From assembly GCF_016862395.1 (NCBI RefSeq), contig NZ_BOMW01000044.1, positions 47,080-111,079 of the forward strand: a stretch of DNA of 64,000 bases, written 5' to 3'. Each line of letters begins with the position of its first letter. The first letter of the stretch is position 1. A program made the position numbers and the translations under genes. This DNA comes from Actinoplanes siamensis (lineage in GTDB: Bacteria; Actinomycetota; Actinomycetes; Mycobacteriales; Micromonosporaceae). The notes under the pieces were generated by a model that saw only the letters and a list, made by a program, of their open reading frames with translations, was not told where the DNA came from and did no database searches. Positions 17,894 to 26,383 of this stretch are shown one piece after another.

Positions 17894-18154
17894 TCACTGC
17901 ACGTCACGCAGCATCCGGTACACCTCGTCACTACGCGTCCGGAGATGCTCGAGGTCGGCTTTGACCTCGCCCAGACGAGCCAGCAACTGCTGCTCGGCGG
18001 TGCGCGCCTCCTCGGCCAGCCGGCGGTATCCTTCGATCGCGTCCGCCGACGCCTTCGCCCGCCAGGTCGCCCCGAGCTGCGCGATGACGACTGTCACGAT
18101 GATGCCCAGCAGCACGAGCGAGACCATGCCCGTCGTCGCGGTCTGCCACGTCAT
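17894..18154 (-). CDS. small membrane-anchored coiled-coil protein
   Basis: 86 residues with an N-terminal transmembrane helix (about residues 9-28, VSLVLLGIIVTVVIAQLG) followed by a charged coiled coil to the end. It lies one base after the stop of the upstream ArsR-type gene, so the two form an operon. Regulator plus small membrane coiled-coil pairs are common in actinomycetes, but the function of the membrane partner is unknown to me. It could sense the envelope or tether the regulator. Confidence 0.7.
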   Translation of the reverse strand: MTWQTATTGMVSLVLLGIIVTVVIAQLGATWRAKASADAIEGYRRLAEEARTAEQQLLARLGEVKADLEHLRTRSDEVYRMLRDVQ

Positions 18155-18155
18155 C

Positions 18156-18494
18156 TCAATCCCCCTCCACTTCGCGGCGCCGGCCCGGCGCGTTGAGCGT
18201 CTCCGCGGCGCGCGCCACCCGGTCCGGAGTCAGATGCAGCACGAATGGCTCGACCTCGACATAGCGGGTCGCCTTGCCGTCCGGCGACACTTCCAGCGCG
18301 CTCGTGACCAGCCCCGCCGCACTCAGACGCGCCAGATGAGCGTGCACCAGCGGCCGACTGAGGCGCACGGTGCGGGCCAGCTCGCTGACATACTGCCGCC
18401 CCGCGGTGAGAGCGGCCACGATCCGGAGGCGCTGGGGGTTGGCAAGGGCGCTGAGCATGGTCACGAGAACGTCGCCGGCGATGTCCTCTGTCAT
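18156..18494 (-). CDS. ArsR-type winged-helix regulator
   Basis: 112-residue winged helix-turn-helix protein of the ArsR/SmtB superfamily. LSALANPQRLRIVAAL opens the HTH and VSELARTVRLSRPLVHAHL forms the recognition region, followed by the wing KATRYVEVE. No cysteine metal site is present, so metal sensing is unlikely. It is co-transcribed with the membrane coiled-coil gene. It lies downstream of the KS-alpha terminator and is therefore a separate transcription unit. Target unknown. Confidence 0.85.
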   Translation of the reverse strand: MTEDIAGDVLVTMLSALANPQRLRIVAALTAGRQYVSELARTVRLSRPLVHAHLARLSAAGLVTSALEVSPDGKATRYVEVEPFVLHLTPDRVARAAETLNAPGRRREVEGD

Positions 18495-18613
18495 ACGTCC
18501 ACGACTCCGATCCGGCCGCCGCCCGGGGCATCGATCCCCCCGCCTCGGGCACCGCCAAGAATCATCAACACGCGTAAATAAATTCTGACAGGTGCCACCG
18601 CCGGAGTCAACGA

Positions 18614-18644
18614 AAACAGGCCGTTGAGCACCAACGGCCTGTTT
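18614..18644 (-). terminator. terminator of the core PKS operon
   Basis: A perfect 13-bp inverted repeat (arms 18614-18626 and 18632-18644, 5-base loop) lies 13 bp beyond the KS-alpha stop. In the minus-strand direction the descending arm runs into TTTTC. It is likely the intrinsic terminator of the long minus-strand operon. Confidence 0.75.
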
Positions 18645-18657
18645 CGATCTTCGCTGG

Positions 18658-19911
18658 TCAGGCGCGGGCCAGGACGGCGGCGCTCTGGAAGCCGCCGAAC
18701 CCGCTCGCCACGCTCAGCACCGTGTCCGCGGCATGCTCGCGGGCGGTCAGCGGCACGTAGTCCAGATCGCACTCCGGGTCGGGGGTGTGCAGATTCGCCG
18801 TCGGCGGCACGACACCCCGGTCCACCACGAGGGCGCAGGCGGCCAGCTCGAGCGCGCCGATGGCGCCCAGGGAGTGCCCGATCATCGACTTGATGGAGCT
18901 AACCGGCACGCCGTACGCCCGCTGACCGAGACTGCGCTTGAAGGCCGCCGTCTCGTGCCTGTCGTTCTGCTTGGTGCCGGACCCGTGCGCGTTGATGTAA
19001 CAGATGTCGTCCGGGTTCACCCGCGCCTGGCGCATCGCCCGGGTGATGGCCTCCGCCATTTCCCGCCCGTCCGGCTTGAGCCCGGTCATGTGGAACGCGT
19101 TGCTGCGCGCCGCGAAACCGCTGATCAGCGCGTACACGTGCGCCCCGCGGGCCCGCGCCGCCGCCAGATCCTCCAGCACCAGCACGGCGCTGCCCTCCCC
19201 GAGCACGAATCCGTCCCGGTCCCGGTCGAAGGGCCGGGACGCGGTCCGCGGGTTCGCGTTGTTCGGGGTGGTGGCCTTGATCGCGTCGAAGGCCGCCGAG
19301 CTGATCGGCGAGATCGGCGCGTCCGTGGCGCCCGCGATCACGATGTCCGCCGAGCCGTCCTGGATGAGCGCGGCGCCGTGCCCGATCGCGTCCATCCCGG
19401 AGGTGCAGCCGTTGGACAGCAGGACCGTCGGGCCCTCGGCGCCGGCTTCCCACGCCACCTCGACGGCCAGCGTGCTGGGTACCATGTAGCCGTACAGCTG
19501 CGGCACCGCGTACCGGTGGTCGACCAGCCACTCCCGGCCGTTGTCGGAGAGCACCACGTACTCGGTCTCCAGCCCGATCGTGCAGCCGACCGCGCTGCCG
19601 ATGCTCACCCCGACCCGGGCCGGATCCCCGGCGGCCAGGTCGACGCCGCTGTCCGACACCGCCTCCCGGGTCGCCACGACGGCGAACTGCGCGGCCCGGT
19701 CCATCCGGCGCACCTGCCGGTCGGTGAGGCCGCTGGCCCTGGCGTCGAAGTCGACCTCCGCGGCGATCTGGGACCGGAACGGCTCCGGATCGTAGAACGT
19801 GATGCGGCGCGTCGCCGTGCGACCGGCCGTCAGCATCTCCCAGTACGGTTCACGTCCGACGCCGCCCGGCGCGACCACCCCGATGCCGGTGATCGCCACG
19901 TCCCTGGTCAC
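18658..19911 (-). CDS. type II PKS ketosynthase alpha (KS-alpha)
   Basis: 417-residue ketosynthase alpha of an aromatic (type II) PKS. The nucleophile is Cys169 in SNGCTSGMD; the partner histidines are in NAHGSGTKQND (about 309) and MIGHSLGA (about 346). The GTG at 19911 overlaps the stop of the cupin gene (GTGA). KS-alpha normally sits directly before its partner CLF. Here the CLF gene is 6.8 kb upstream at the head of the same minus-strand operon and KS-alpha is last, just before the terminator. It condenses malonyl units on ACP with CLF (26716) to build the poly-beta-ketone. Confidence 0.96.
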   Translation of the reverse strand: MTRDVAITGIGVVAPGGVGREPYWEMLTAGRTATRRITFYDPEPFRSQIAAEVDFDARASGLTDRQVRRMDRAAQFAVVATREAVSDSGVDLAAGDPARVGVSIGSAVGCTIGLETEYVVLSDNGREWLVDHRYAVPQLYGYMVPSTLAVEVAWEAGAEGPTVLLSNGCTSGMDAIGHGAALIQDGSADIVIAGATDAPISPISSAAFDAIKATTPNNANPRTASRPFDRDRDGFVLGEGSAVLVLEDLAAARARGAHVYALISGFAARSNAFHMTGLKPDGREMAEAITRAMRQARVNPDDICYINAHGSGTKQNDRHETAAFKRSLGQRAYGVPVSSIKSMIGHSLGAIGALELAACALVVDRGVVPPTANLHTPDPECDLDYVPLTAREHAADTVLSVASGFGGFQSAAVLARA

Positions 19912-20339
19912 GCCGTGCCTCCCACGGCCGGCTGCGGGGCGTCCGCGTCGACCGGCGGTTCCAGGTCGACGTGCCCCAGCGCGGGCCGCGGCGCCAGCGG
20001 CGAGAGGTGGAACACCGCCTCTAGCACCTGGGTGCCCGTGTTGACCAGCCGGTGCGGGCTGCCGATCGGGACGATCAGCGAATCCCCCGGCCCGAGCACG
20101 AACTCCTCCCCGTCGACCCGGATGGTGCCCGTGCCCGAGACCACGTGCAGGAACTCCTCCGAGTACGGGTGACAGTGCTCGATCACCACCTCACCGGGCC
20201 GCAGGCTCAGCCGCCCGCCGAAGCCGGACGTGGCGCCGGCGTTTGCCGGGCCCAGTGTGATGCGGATGTCCCCGCCCCGCCGCCGGTTCGCGGCCACCGT
20301 GTCCACGTGGATCCGCACCGCCCGCCTGCCGCCGCTCAC
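19908..20339 (-). CDS. cupin-domain polyketide cyclase or tailoring protein
   Basis: 143-residue single-domain cupin. Motif 1 (HCHPYSEEFLHVVSG) and motif 2 (PIGSPHRLVNTG) supply a likely metal site, with at least two histidines and a glutamate. Small cupins are standard members of pentangular-polyphenol clusters, where they act with TcmI-type cyclases or in ring oxidation. The start GTG at 20339 lies in the stop of the preceding TcmI-type gene, and the stop overlaps KS-alpha, so all three are coupled. Confidence 0.85.
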   Translation of the reverse strand: MSGGRRAVRIHVDTVAANRRRGGDIRITLGPANAGATSGFGGRLSLRPGEVVIEHCHPYSEEFLHVVSGTGTIRVDGEEFVLGPGDSLIVPIGSPHRLVNTGTQVLEAVFHLSPLAPRPALGHVDLEPPVDADAPQPAVGGTA

Positions 20340-20671
20340 CGGATCCGCCCCTCGGACGCCGTCCACACGTAGAACGGCGTGGCCATCGCGTGCTTCGGCT
20401 CCGACCACGCCGGGTCGTACGGGTACACGTGCTCGGCCAGACGCGTGTTGATGTCCTCGTAGAGCGGGTGGCTGCGGGCCCGGTAGAGGTTGGGCGCGAT
20501 GTCGCCGTCCGCCTCGATCGAGTGGATGTAGAGGTCGTGGAAGGTGAACAGGGTCCGCCGGCTGACGCCGATCATGTGCGGAAGATCCGTGGCGTCCGAC
20601 TCCGCGAAGATGTCGGCCACCGCCGCGGGGTCGTCCGACTTCCACTTCGCGATGATCAGGGTTCGGTGCAT
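20336..20671 (-). CDS. TcmI-type polyketide cyclase
   Basis: 111-residue protein of the TcmI family (ferredoxin-like dimeric cyclases acting on late rings of aromatic polyketides). The start MHRTLIIAKW and the LFTFHDLYIHSIE segment are characteristic. The ATG at 20671 follows GGGAGGAAC; an in-frame ATG upstream at 20710 is rejected because the fold begins at this methionine. It probably closes one of the distal rings after the SRPBCC aromatase (25915) has fixed the first. Confidence 0.9.
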   Translation of the reverse strand: MHRTLIIAKWKSDDPAAVADIFAESDATDLPHMIGVSRRTLFTFHDLYIHSIEADGDIAPNLYRARSHPLYEDINTRLAEHVYPYDPAWSEPKHAMATPFYVWTASEGRIR

Positions 20672-20725
20672 GAAGTTCCTCCCAGGAGACGTGCTGGCTC
20701 TTTCGACCATGGCAACAACGGCGGC

Positions 20726-21751
20726 TCAGGGACGGCTCGAGGGCAGCTCCCGCAGCACCTCGACGACACCGCACGACCAGCTGAAACCGGCGCCGACGGC
20801 CATCACCAGCACCCGCTGCCCGGGACGCAGCCGGCCGCTGGTGGCCAGGTGCGTCAGGCTGGCCGCCTGGTCCCCGGCGCCGAGGTGCCCCACCGTGCGG
20901 CTGAACGACCAGTTGGTCCGCTCGGCGTCCACGCGCAGGTGGTTCAGGTAGTTCAGCCGCAGCCGCCGCAGCCCGAAGTGCGGCAGCACGAACCAGTCGA
21001 TCTCGCCGAGCTCGGTGCCGGCCTGCTCCAGCGCCGCCGTCATGGCGCGCTGCTGGCCGGCGACCACCTGGCGCAGCACCGCGGCGTTGCCCCGCTCGGC
21101 CACGAAATGGCGCTTCGGGGTTCCCAGGTCCACCGGCCGCGTGCCGGTGTGCACGCCCGGGCCCCGCGCGCTGCCCCTGCGGTGCATGCCCTCCAGGTCG
21201 CTGTCGCCGACCAGCACCAGGGAGGCCAGCCGCGCGAAGCCGCCCTCGGTGGACAGCACGACGGCCGTGCCGCCGTCGGCGTACACCGTGCCCGGATCGC
21301 TGCGCCAGCGGTCGAAGCCGGGCGCCGCGAACCGGTCGGCGGTGGTGACCAGCGCGTGGCGCCCGCCCCACCCGGACAGGTACCCGGCGGCCAGGTGGAT
21401 CGCCGCCATGCCGCCGTTGGAGACCTGCTGGACCCCGATCGCCGGGCAGTCGTTGCCGAGCGTGCGCCGCTGCACGTACGACGCCGCCGACCACAGCTCG
21501 TTGCCCTGGTCGTACAGGTAGGCGTGCAGGACGACGGCCACCTCCGACGGCGGGCACCCGGCCTGCGCCAGCGCGGTGCGGGCGGCCCGCACCGCCATCT
21601 CGGCGGGCACGGTCGGCTCCTCGTCGATCGTCACCGAGGCCACCTCGCTGCGGCTCGCGGTCACCTCGTCGCAGTCACCACGCCGGACCGCCTCGGCAGC
21701 GGTCCTGGCCGGCGGCAGCCAGGAACCGACGCCGGCCAGGTACAGGTCCAC
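20726..21751 (-). CDS. KSIII-like starter-unit ketosynthase/acyltransferase with Ser in place of Cys
   Basis: 341-residue thiolase-fold KSIII of the DpsC/CerJ/ChlB3 branch. The usual nucleophile position reads QQVSNGGM, that is Ser111 instead of Cys. The histidine (LPHFG, about 247) and the aspartate of GAGDQ that replaces the KSIII asparagine in this branch are retained. DpsC, which handles propionyl starter in daunorubicin, also uses serine. Beside the AT at 21755 it points to selection or transfer of a non-acetate starter, although an acyl-transfer tailoring role is possible for this branch. The start is GTG at 21751. Confidence 0.88.
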   Translation of the reverse strand: MDLYLAGVGSWLPPARTAAEAVRRGDCDEVTASRSEVASVTIDEEPTVPAEMAVRAARTALAQAGCPPSEVAVVLHAYLYDQGNELWSAASYVQRRTLGNDCPAIGVQQVSNGGMAAIHLAAGYLSGWGGRHALVTTADRFAAPGFDRWRSDPGTVYADGGTAVVLSTEGGFARLASLVLVGDSDLEGMHRRGSARGPGVHTGTRPVDLGTPKRHFVAERGNAAVLRQVVAGQQRAMTAALEQAGTELGEIDWFVLPHFGLRRLRLNYLNHLRVDAERTNWSFSRTVGHLGAGDQAASLTHLATSGRLRPGQRVLVMAVGAGFSWSCGVVEVLRELPSSRP

Positions 21752-21754
21752 CGG

Positions 21755-22756
21755 TCACCACCGCACCGGCCGGGCCAGGCCCGCGCCCAGTCGCTCGAAG
21801 CACTCCAGGTCCGCCTCGTCGCCGGCCGGGCGCGCGGGCAGGCTCGGCCGGACCAGGCACCGTCCCGCCAGGACCGCCGGATGGCGCCGGGCCAGTGTGG
21901 ACAGCCACTGGCCGGGCCCGACCTCGATGAGCACACACTGGGGCACCTCCCGCAGCAGGCGCTCCAGGGCCGGCCAGAACCGGACCGGCGCCACGGGATG
22001 CGACGCCCAGAAACGGGCGTCGGTGACCTGCTCGGCGGTGAGCGGAGCGGCAGTGTACCCGGACATCAGGGTGGTCTTCGGCGCCCGCGCGGTCATCCGG
22101 GCGATCACCGGAACCGCCTGCTCGGCCACCTCCCGGAGCATGGGGCTGTGGAAGGCGGTGCTGGCGGCCACCGGGCGGAGGGTGAAACCGGCCGCGCGCA
22201 GGCGCGCGGTGACCGTGTCGAGCCCGGCGGCCGGGCCGCTGAGCACCACCTGCCGCGGGGCGTTCACCGCCCCGATCACCACGCCGTCCTCGAGGAACGG
22301 CAGGACCTGATCGGGGGTGGCGGCCACCGCCGCCATCCCGCCCGGCGGGGCCTTCGCCAGCCGGCAGATCCGGTCCCACATCAGATGTACGGCGTCACGC
22401 AGCTCGAAGACCCCGGCGAGCACCGCGCCGGCGATCTCGCCGACACTGTGGCCGAGCAGCGCGGCCGGGCGTACCCCCCAGGCACGCAGTTGCACGCCGA
22501 TCGCGTAGTCGACGGCGAACAGCAGGATCTGGGATCGGATCACGTGCTCGATCGGCACCCGCGGAGTGGCGCTCAGCCAGTCCGCGCGGACCGCCGCCCC
22601 GTCCTTCCCGATCAGGGCGAACACCATGTCCATGGCCGCGCTGAAATCCTCGTGCCGGCCGTACAGGCCGGCCGCCATCCGGACGTGCTGGGAGCCCTGG
22701 CCGGGCAACAGGAACACCGCCGGCCGACCGGGATCCACAGGCGTTCCCGCGCTCAC
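21755..22756 (-). CDS. discrete acyltransferase (malonyl-CoA:ACP transacylase fold)
   Basis: 333-residue FabD-type acyltransferase. It has the LPGQGSQ opening, GHSVGE with Ser104, and AFHSP (His near 199) completing the dyad; the FHS form is typical of malonyl-type specificity. A discrete AT beside KSIII is also found in daunorubicin and benastatin-like systems, where it edits or supplies the starter. The GTG at 22756 overlaps the upstream stop, matching the coupling seen along this operon. An in-frame ATG at 22783 is an alternative. Confidence 0.9.
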   Translation of the reverse strand: MSAGTPVDPGRPAVFLLPGQGSQHVRMAAGLYGRHEDFSAAMDMVFALIGKDGAAVRADWLSATPRVPIEHVIRSQILLFAVDYAIGVQLRAWGVRPAALLGHSVGEIAGAVLAGVFELRDAVHLMWDRICRLAKAPPGGMAAVAATPDQVLPFLEDGVVIGAVNAPRQVVLSGPAAGLDTVTARLRAAGFTLRPVAASTAFHSPMLREVAEQAVPVIARMTARAPKTTLMSGYTAAPLTAEQVTDARFWASHPVAPVRFWPALERLLREVPQCVLIEVGPGQWLSTLARRHPAVLAGRCLVRPSLPARPAGDEADLECFERLGAGLARPVRW

Positions 22757-23976
22757 GTCGCCGACCTGCGCGGGATCGACCATTCGGCGATCCGCATCGA
22801 CATGGCGAGCGCCTCGGTGGCGTGCTCGACCATCCGCGCCTGATAATCGGCCACCGCGTCGGCCAGCGGCTGCTCCCCGCGGTCGGCCCGCAGCAGCGCG
22901 GCGCCCAGTGCCGCGGCGTCGCGCAGGGCCACGTTCGCGCCGACCCCGCCGGAGGGCGGCATGGTGTGCACGGCGTCGCCGAGCGGCACCACCGGCAGGT
23001 GGTCCCAGGCCTTGACCGGCTCGGTGGCCCGCAGCGGGACCGCGAACGACACCCGGGCCTCGGCGTGCCGCAGGAACCGGCACACGTCCGGATGCCATTG
23101 CCCGGTGCAGCGCAGGACGACCTCCCACAGCTGCGGGCCCCCCATCGCGGCCAGCGCGTCGTCGGTGACGTCGAAGTCCTCCCGGTGCACGTTGAACACG
23201 CACATGTAGTAGTCGGCGGAGTCCGGCATCACCGCGCCCGGCACCATCCGGGCCGCCGTCTCCCGGGGCGGGTTGCGGAACACCATGGGCATGATGCCCA
23301 GGTGGGAGCCGCTGCCGCTGATGAGGTAGCTGAACCGGTCGCGCAGCGCGGCGGACATGTCGTCCTGCACCCGGGCGGTGATCGGGACCCGGCCGAAGAT
23401 CGTGCGGATGCCGAGGTCCCGGGGCCGCGCGGTGTCCGGGTACGACTCCCGGACGGGCGAGGCCGCCCCGTCCGCGGCGACCAGCACGTCCCCGGTCACC
23501 GACGCGCCGCCGGCCAGGCGGACGGTGACACCGCCGTCCGCGAGCACCTCGTGCCCGACGACCCGCCCGCCGAATCGGACCCGGTCCTCGATGCCGGCCA
23601 GCAGCGCATGCCGCAGCGTGCCCCGGTCCACCGAGTCGATCCGGTCGGTCCGGCCGGTGCGCGGATCCGGGAAGGAGGGCGCCCACTGTTGGTTGAGCTG
23701 GTCGTCGTACGCGACCAGTCCCTGCCCGGAACGGGCGTTCGCGGTGGCCGCGATCAGGCCGGCCACCGCGGGCGGCACGCAGTCGCGCAGCGCCTGTTCC
23801 CCCTCGGGGCTGATGTGCAGCCGGTATCCCTGGTAGCGCGCGGCCACCGACGGATCCCGCTCGAACACGGTGACGTCCGCCCCGCCGGCCCGCAGTCGCT
23901 GCGCGAGCGCCAGCCCGCCGACACCGCCGCCGGCGACGAGGATCCGCAGCCCCCGTCGTTCTGGTCTGTCCCGCAT
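22753..23976 (-). CDS. FAD-dependent aromatic monooxygenase
   Basis: 407-residue class A flavoprotein hydroxylase. The dinucleotide motif GGGVGGLALA is near residue 16, the FAD/NAD(P)H DG motif is VLVAADGA and the second FAD motif is PLGDAVHTMPPSGGVGAN near residue 330. It resembles the monooxygenase at 45607 in architecture, suggesting two related oxidations (ring hydroxylation, quinone formation or xanthone-forming Baeyer-Villiger chemistry). The ATG at 23976 follows GGGAGGGAGGAACG. Position in the core operon suggests action early in aglycone tailoring. Confidence 0.9.
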   Translation of the reverse strand: MRDRPERRGLRILVAGGGVGGLALAQRLRAGGADVTVFERDPSVAARYQGYRLHISPEGEQALRDCVPPAVAGLIAATANARSGQGLVAYDDQLNQQWAPSFPDPRTGRTDRIDSVDRGTLRHALLAGIEDRVRFGGRVVGHEVLADGGVTVRLAGGASVTGDVLVAADGAASPVRESYPDTARPRDLGIRTIFGRVPITARVQDDMSAALRDRFSYLISGSGSHLGIMPMVFRNPPRETAARMVPGAVMPDSADYYMCVFNVHREDFDVTDDALAAMGGPQLWEVVLRCTGQWHPDVCRFLRHAEARVSFAVPLRATEPVKAWDHLPVVPLGDAVHTMPPSGGVGANVALRDAAALGAALLRADRGEQPLADAVADYQARMVEHATEALAMSMRIAEWSIPRRSAT

Positions 23977-24004
23977 GCCCTCGTTCCTCCCTCCCGGTCC
24001 GCGG

Positions 24005-24301
24005 TCAGTACGCCGCGGTCACCTCGTAGACGCCGAAGGCCCGTCCGGACTGCCGGTACGGCCGTAGCGGCGCGGTGTCGTCCCGGTGCGCCTCGCCCTG
24101 CTCCCACTTCTGGAAGGCGGACAGGTCGGTCCACGTGCTGATCACCACGAACTCGGTGGGGTCGAGCACCGAGCACATCAGCTCGTTGCCCAGCAGACCC
24201 GGTGTGCCGGCCAGGCGCCGGCTCACCTCGTGGTAGGCCGCGGCGATCCGCTCCGGGCCGGACGCCATGTGGAACAGCAGGACCCGGACCTCCCCGGTCA
24301 C
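24005..24301 (-). CDS. ABM-fold (antibiotic biosynthesis monooxygenase) protein 1
   Basis: 98-residue dimeric alpha-beta barrel protein of the ABM superfamily (VRVLLFHMASG, FVVISTWTD, FQKWEQGEAHRD). Such small cofactor-free proteins oxidise anthrone-like intermediates to quinones, as ActVA-Orf6 does. The GTG at 24301 overlaps the stop of the second ABM gene. The pair may act as a heteromer or on different rings. Confidence 0.85.
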   Translation of the reverse strand: MTGEVRVLLFHMASGPERIAAAYHEVSRRLAGTPGLLGNELMCSVLDPTEFVVISTWTDLSAFQKWEQGEAHRDDTAPLRPYRQSGRAFGVYEVTAAY

Positions 24302-24648
24302 CGCGCGGCTTCCCACTCGGCGTGCGTGACGGCTGTCGCCGAACTCGGCAGGAACGCCACCACCTGCATGGTCGTCATGGTTCCGCCGGTCCGGAACGGG
24401 TGCAGCTTCTGCCGGTGGTCGAGGTGGCGCCGGCTGGTCTCGAACTCCCGGAACCGGGCCTCGTCCACCCAGTCGCTGACGATGTAGTAGACGCCCTTCT
24501 CCTCGCTGCGCGAGAGCCACTGGCCGAGATTTGCCGGATGCGAGGTGACCGAGTCGCCGATCTCGGTCCACACCCGCTCGAACTCGTCCTCCGCCCCCGG
24601 CTTGATCTGCATGCGCAGCATCACCCGGAACGCGCCGGCGCCGGCCAT
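24298..24648 (-). CDS. ABM-fold protein 2
   Basis: 116-residue ABM-superfamily protein (FRVMLRMQIKPG, YYIVSDWVDEARFREFE, PFRTGGTMTTMQVV). The ATG at 24648 overlaps the ketoreductase stop by one base. It is adjacent and translationally linked to the other ABM gene, as in pentangular-polyphenol clusters where ABM proteins assist quinone formation or folding. Confidence 0.83.
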   Translation of the reverse strand: MAGAGAFRVMLRMQIKPGAEDEFERVWTEIGDSVTSHPANLGQWLSRSEEKGVYYIVSDWVDEARFREFETSRRHLDHRQKLHPFRTGGTMTTMQVVAFLPSSATAVTHAEWEAAR

Positions 24649-25400
24649 CAGGAGATCCCCCCGTCGACCGCGATCGTCGCGCCGGTGACGTACCGGGACA
24701 GGTCGCTGGCCAGCCACAGCACCGCACCGGCGACCTCGTCGGGCGTGCCCAGCCGGCCCAGGGAGGTCTTGCCCGAGTACCGCTCGACCAGGGCTTCGCG
24801 CTGCTGCTGCGGCAGGGCCTCGGTGGCCTCGGTGTGGATCACGCCGAGCGCGACCACGTTGCAGCGGATGCCGCGGCCGCCCAGCTCGCGGGCGAGCGAG
24901 CGGGAGAGCCCGACCAGGGCCGCCTTCGTGGCGGTGTAGTGCGCCCGCAGCGGGATGCCCACCTCCACCGACTTCGAGCCGACGCTGACCACCGAGGCGC
25001 CCGGGGCGAGCAGCGGCAGCGCCTGCTGGATGATCAGGTGTGCGGCGGTCAGGTTGACGGCAAGGGTCCGGTCCCACTCCGGCGCGGGCAGCTTCTCGTA
25101 CGGCACGTGGCTGATCACGCCGGCGTTGTTGACCACCAGGTCCAGCCGGCCGAAGGTGGTACGCGCCTCGTTGACCAGCCCTTCCACCTGGGACCGATCG
25201 CCGAGGTCGGCGACCACCACCCGGTGCTGGCCGCCGATGTCCTTGAGCTCGCGTTCCAGCGACTCGGCGGCCTCGCCGGCCTGCTGGTAACACGTGATCA
25301 CGTCGACGCCGTGCCTGGCGAGCGCCAGGACGACGCCGCGGCCGACACCGCGGGTGCCCCCGGTGACGAGCGCCTTCTTCCCGGCAAGGTCGAGGTCCAT
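24648..25400 (-). CDS. SDR ketoreductase
   Basis: 250-residue classical SDR. It has TGGTRGVGRG for the cofactor near residue 14, NNAG near 90, Ser in VGSKS near 143 and the YTATK catalytic pair near 155. It lies in the core PKS operon between DUF1772 and ABM genes and resembles ketoreductases of benastatin/xantholipin-type pathways that act on the nascent or cyclised polyketide. The paralogue at 29819 shares layout and start (MDL), implying two reductions. Confidence 0.9.
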   Translation of the reverse strand: MDLDLAGKKALVTGGTRGVGRGVVLALARHGVDVITCYQQAGEAAESLERELKDIGGQHRVVVADLGDRSQVEGLVNEARTTFGRLDLVVNNAGVISHVPYEKLPAPEWDRTLAVNLTAAHLIIQQALPLLAPGASVVSVGSKSVEVGIPLRAHYTATKAALVGLSRSLARELGGRGIRCNVVALGVIHTEATEALPQQQREALVERYSGKTSLGRLGTPDEVAGAVLWLASDLSRYVTGATIAVDGGIS

Positions 25401-25433
25401 GGTGGTTCCTCCTGAAAAGGGGTCGGAAGGGGT

Positions 25434-25901
25434 TCAGAGAAGTGCGGTCAGGGCCAGGCAGTTGAGGGCGAACGCGGCGATCGAGAGGACCGCCCGGAGC
25501 CGGTTCCACCCGCCCCAACTGCGCCGGGGGTCGACCGCGGCGAAGTCGGCCGGCAGGTTGTCCGGGTCGAGGGTCCGGATCCAGCGGTTCACCGGCACGT
25601 TGCGGCTGATCGAGATGGCGATGCAGAGAGCGCCGAGCAGGCCGGCGAGGGCGAACAGCCACCGTGCCGGCGGCGGTTCGACGAGCACCGCGAGGGCCAC
25701 GTCGCCGGCGCCGGCGACCAGCATGCAGGCCGGCATGAACGGGTCGTAGCGGCCGGCGAAGAAGGCGTGCGTGTAGACGTACCGGTCCGGTGGCAGTGTG
25801 CTCAGCAGCGGCCAGCCGCCCAGCTGGGTCCACATCATCACGCCGGCCGCCAGTCCGGCGGCGAGCAGGACGACGGGGATCAGAGGTGTGGTCACGGTCA
25901 T
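25434..25901 (-). CDS. DUF1772 membrane protein, anthrone-oxygenase-like (copy 1)
   Basis: 155 residues with four predicted membrane helices and the family's polar motifs RYVYTHAFF, RNVPVNRWIRTLDP and the terminal WNRLRA. DUF1772 includes HypC, an anthrone oxygenase of aflatoxin biosynthesis, and members recur in type II PKS clusters, so membrane-bound oxidation of an anthrone-type ring is plausible. A second copy is at 28050. The conserved Asn/Arg pair N-x-P-x-N-R is kept in both. Confidence 0.82.
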   Translation of the reverse strand: MTVTTPLIPVVLLAAGLAAGVMMWTQLGGWPLLSTLPPDRYVYTHAFFAGRYDPFMPACMLVAGAGDVALAVLVEPPPARWLFALAGLLGALCIAISISRNVPVNRWIRTLDPDNLPADFAAVDPRRSWGGWNRLRAVLSIAAFALNCLALTALL

Positions 25902-25914
25902 CGGCCGGCTGTTC

Positions 25915-26382
25915 TCAGCGCACCGCTGACCGGTCCCGCGCGGCCGCCTCGACCTTGCCTTTGATCAGCTCCAGCTGGCGCCTGGTGTTGCCGTTCATCC
26001 GCGCCGTCATGGTGGCGTCGTCGACCGGGAGGCCGGGCTTCATCTCGAAGTCCTGCACCCACCGCATGCGCACGCCGGCGTCCGCCGGCAGGTACTCCCA
26101 GAAGATCGACATGTACTTGAAGACGCCTGTCTCCACCCGGTGCGACCGCACGGTGTGCGTGGTCTCGTCCGGGGTTCGGGCCGAGACCCAGCTCCACACC
26201 TTGCCGTCCGCGTCCGGGTGCAGCGCCAGCCGGAAGTACACCGTGCCGTCGCGCTCCTCCAGGACGGTGGCCTCGGCGTACTCGTCGAACAGATCCGGCC
26301 AGGACGGCACGTCGTTGGTCATCCGCCAGACCAGCTCGAGCGGCGCGTCGATCAGGATCTCGTTGTCGACGTGTCCGGACAT
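25915..26382 (-). CDS. SRPBCC polyketide aromatase/cyclase (monodomain)
   Basis: 155-residue START/SRPBCC protein like the single-domain aromatase/cyclases TcmN (N-terminal half), WhiE-ORFVI and ZhuI. It shows DNEILIDAPLELVWRMTND opening the helix-grip fold, WPDLFDEYAEA, and the lid WVQDFEMKPG. It would fold and aromatise the first ring of the nascent polyketide. It lies directly after ACP with a 1-bp gap, as in many minimal PKS operons. Regiochemistry (C7-C12 or C9-C14) cannot be read directly. Confidence 0.92.
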   Translation of the reverse strand: MSGHVDNEILIDAPLELVWRMTNDVPSWPDLFDEYAEATVLEERDGTVYFRLALHPDADGKVWSWVSARTPDETTHTVRSHRVETGVFKYMSIFWEYLPADAGVRMRWVQDFEMKPGLPVDDATMTARMNGNTRRQLELIKGKVEAAARDRSAVR

Positions 26383-26383
26383 C

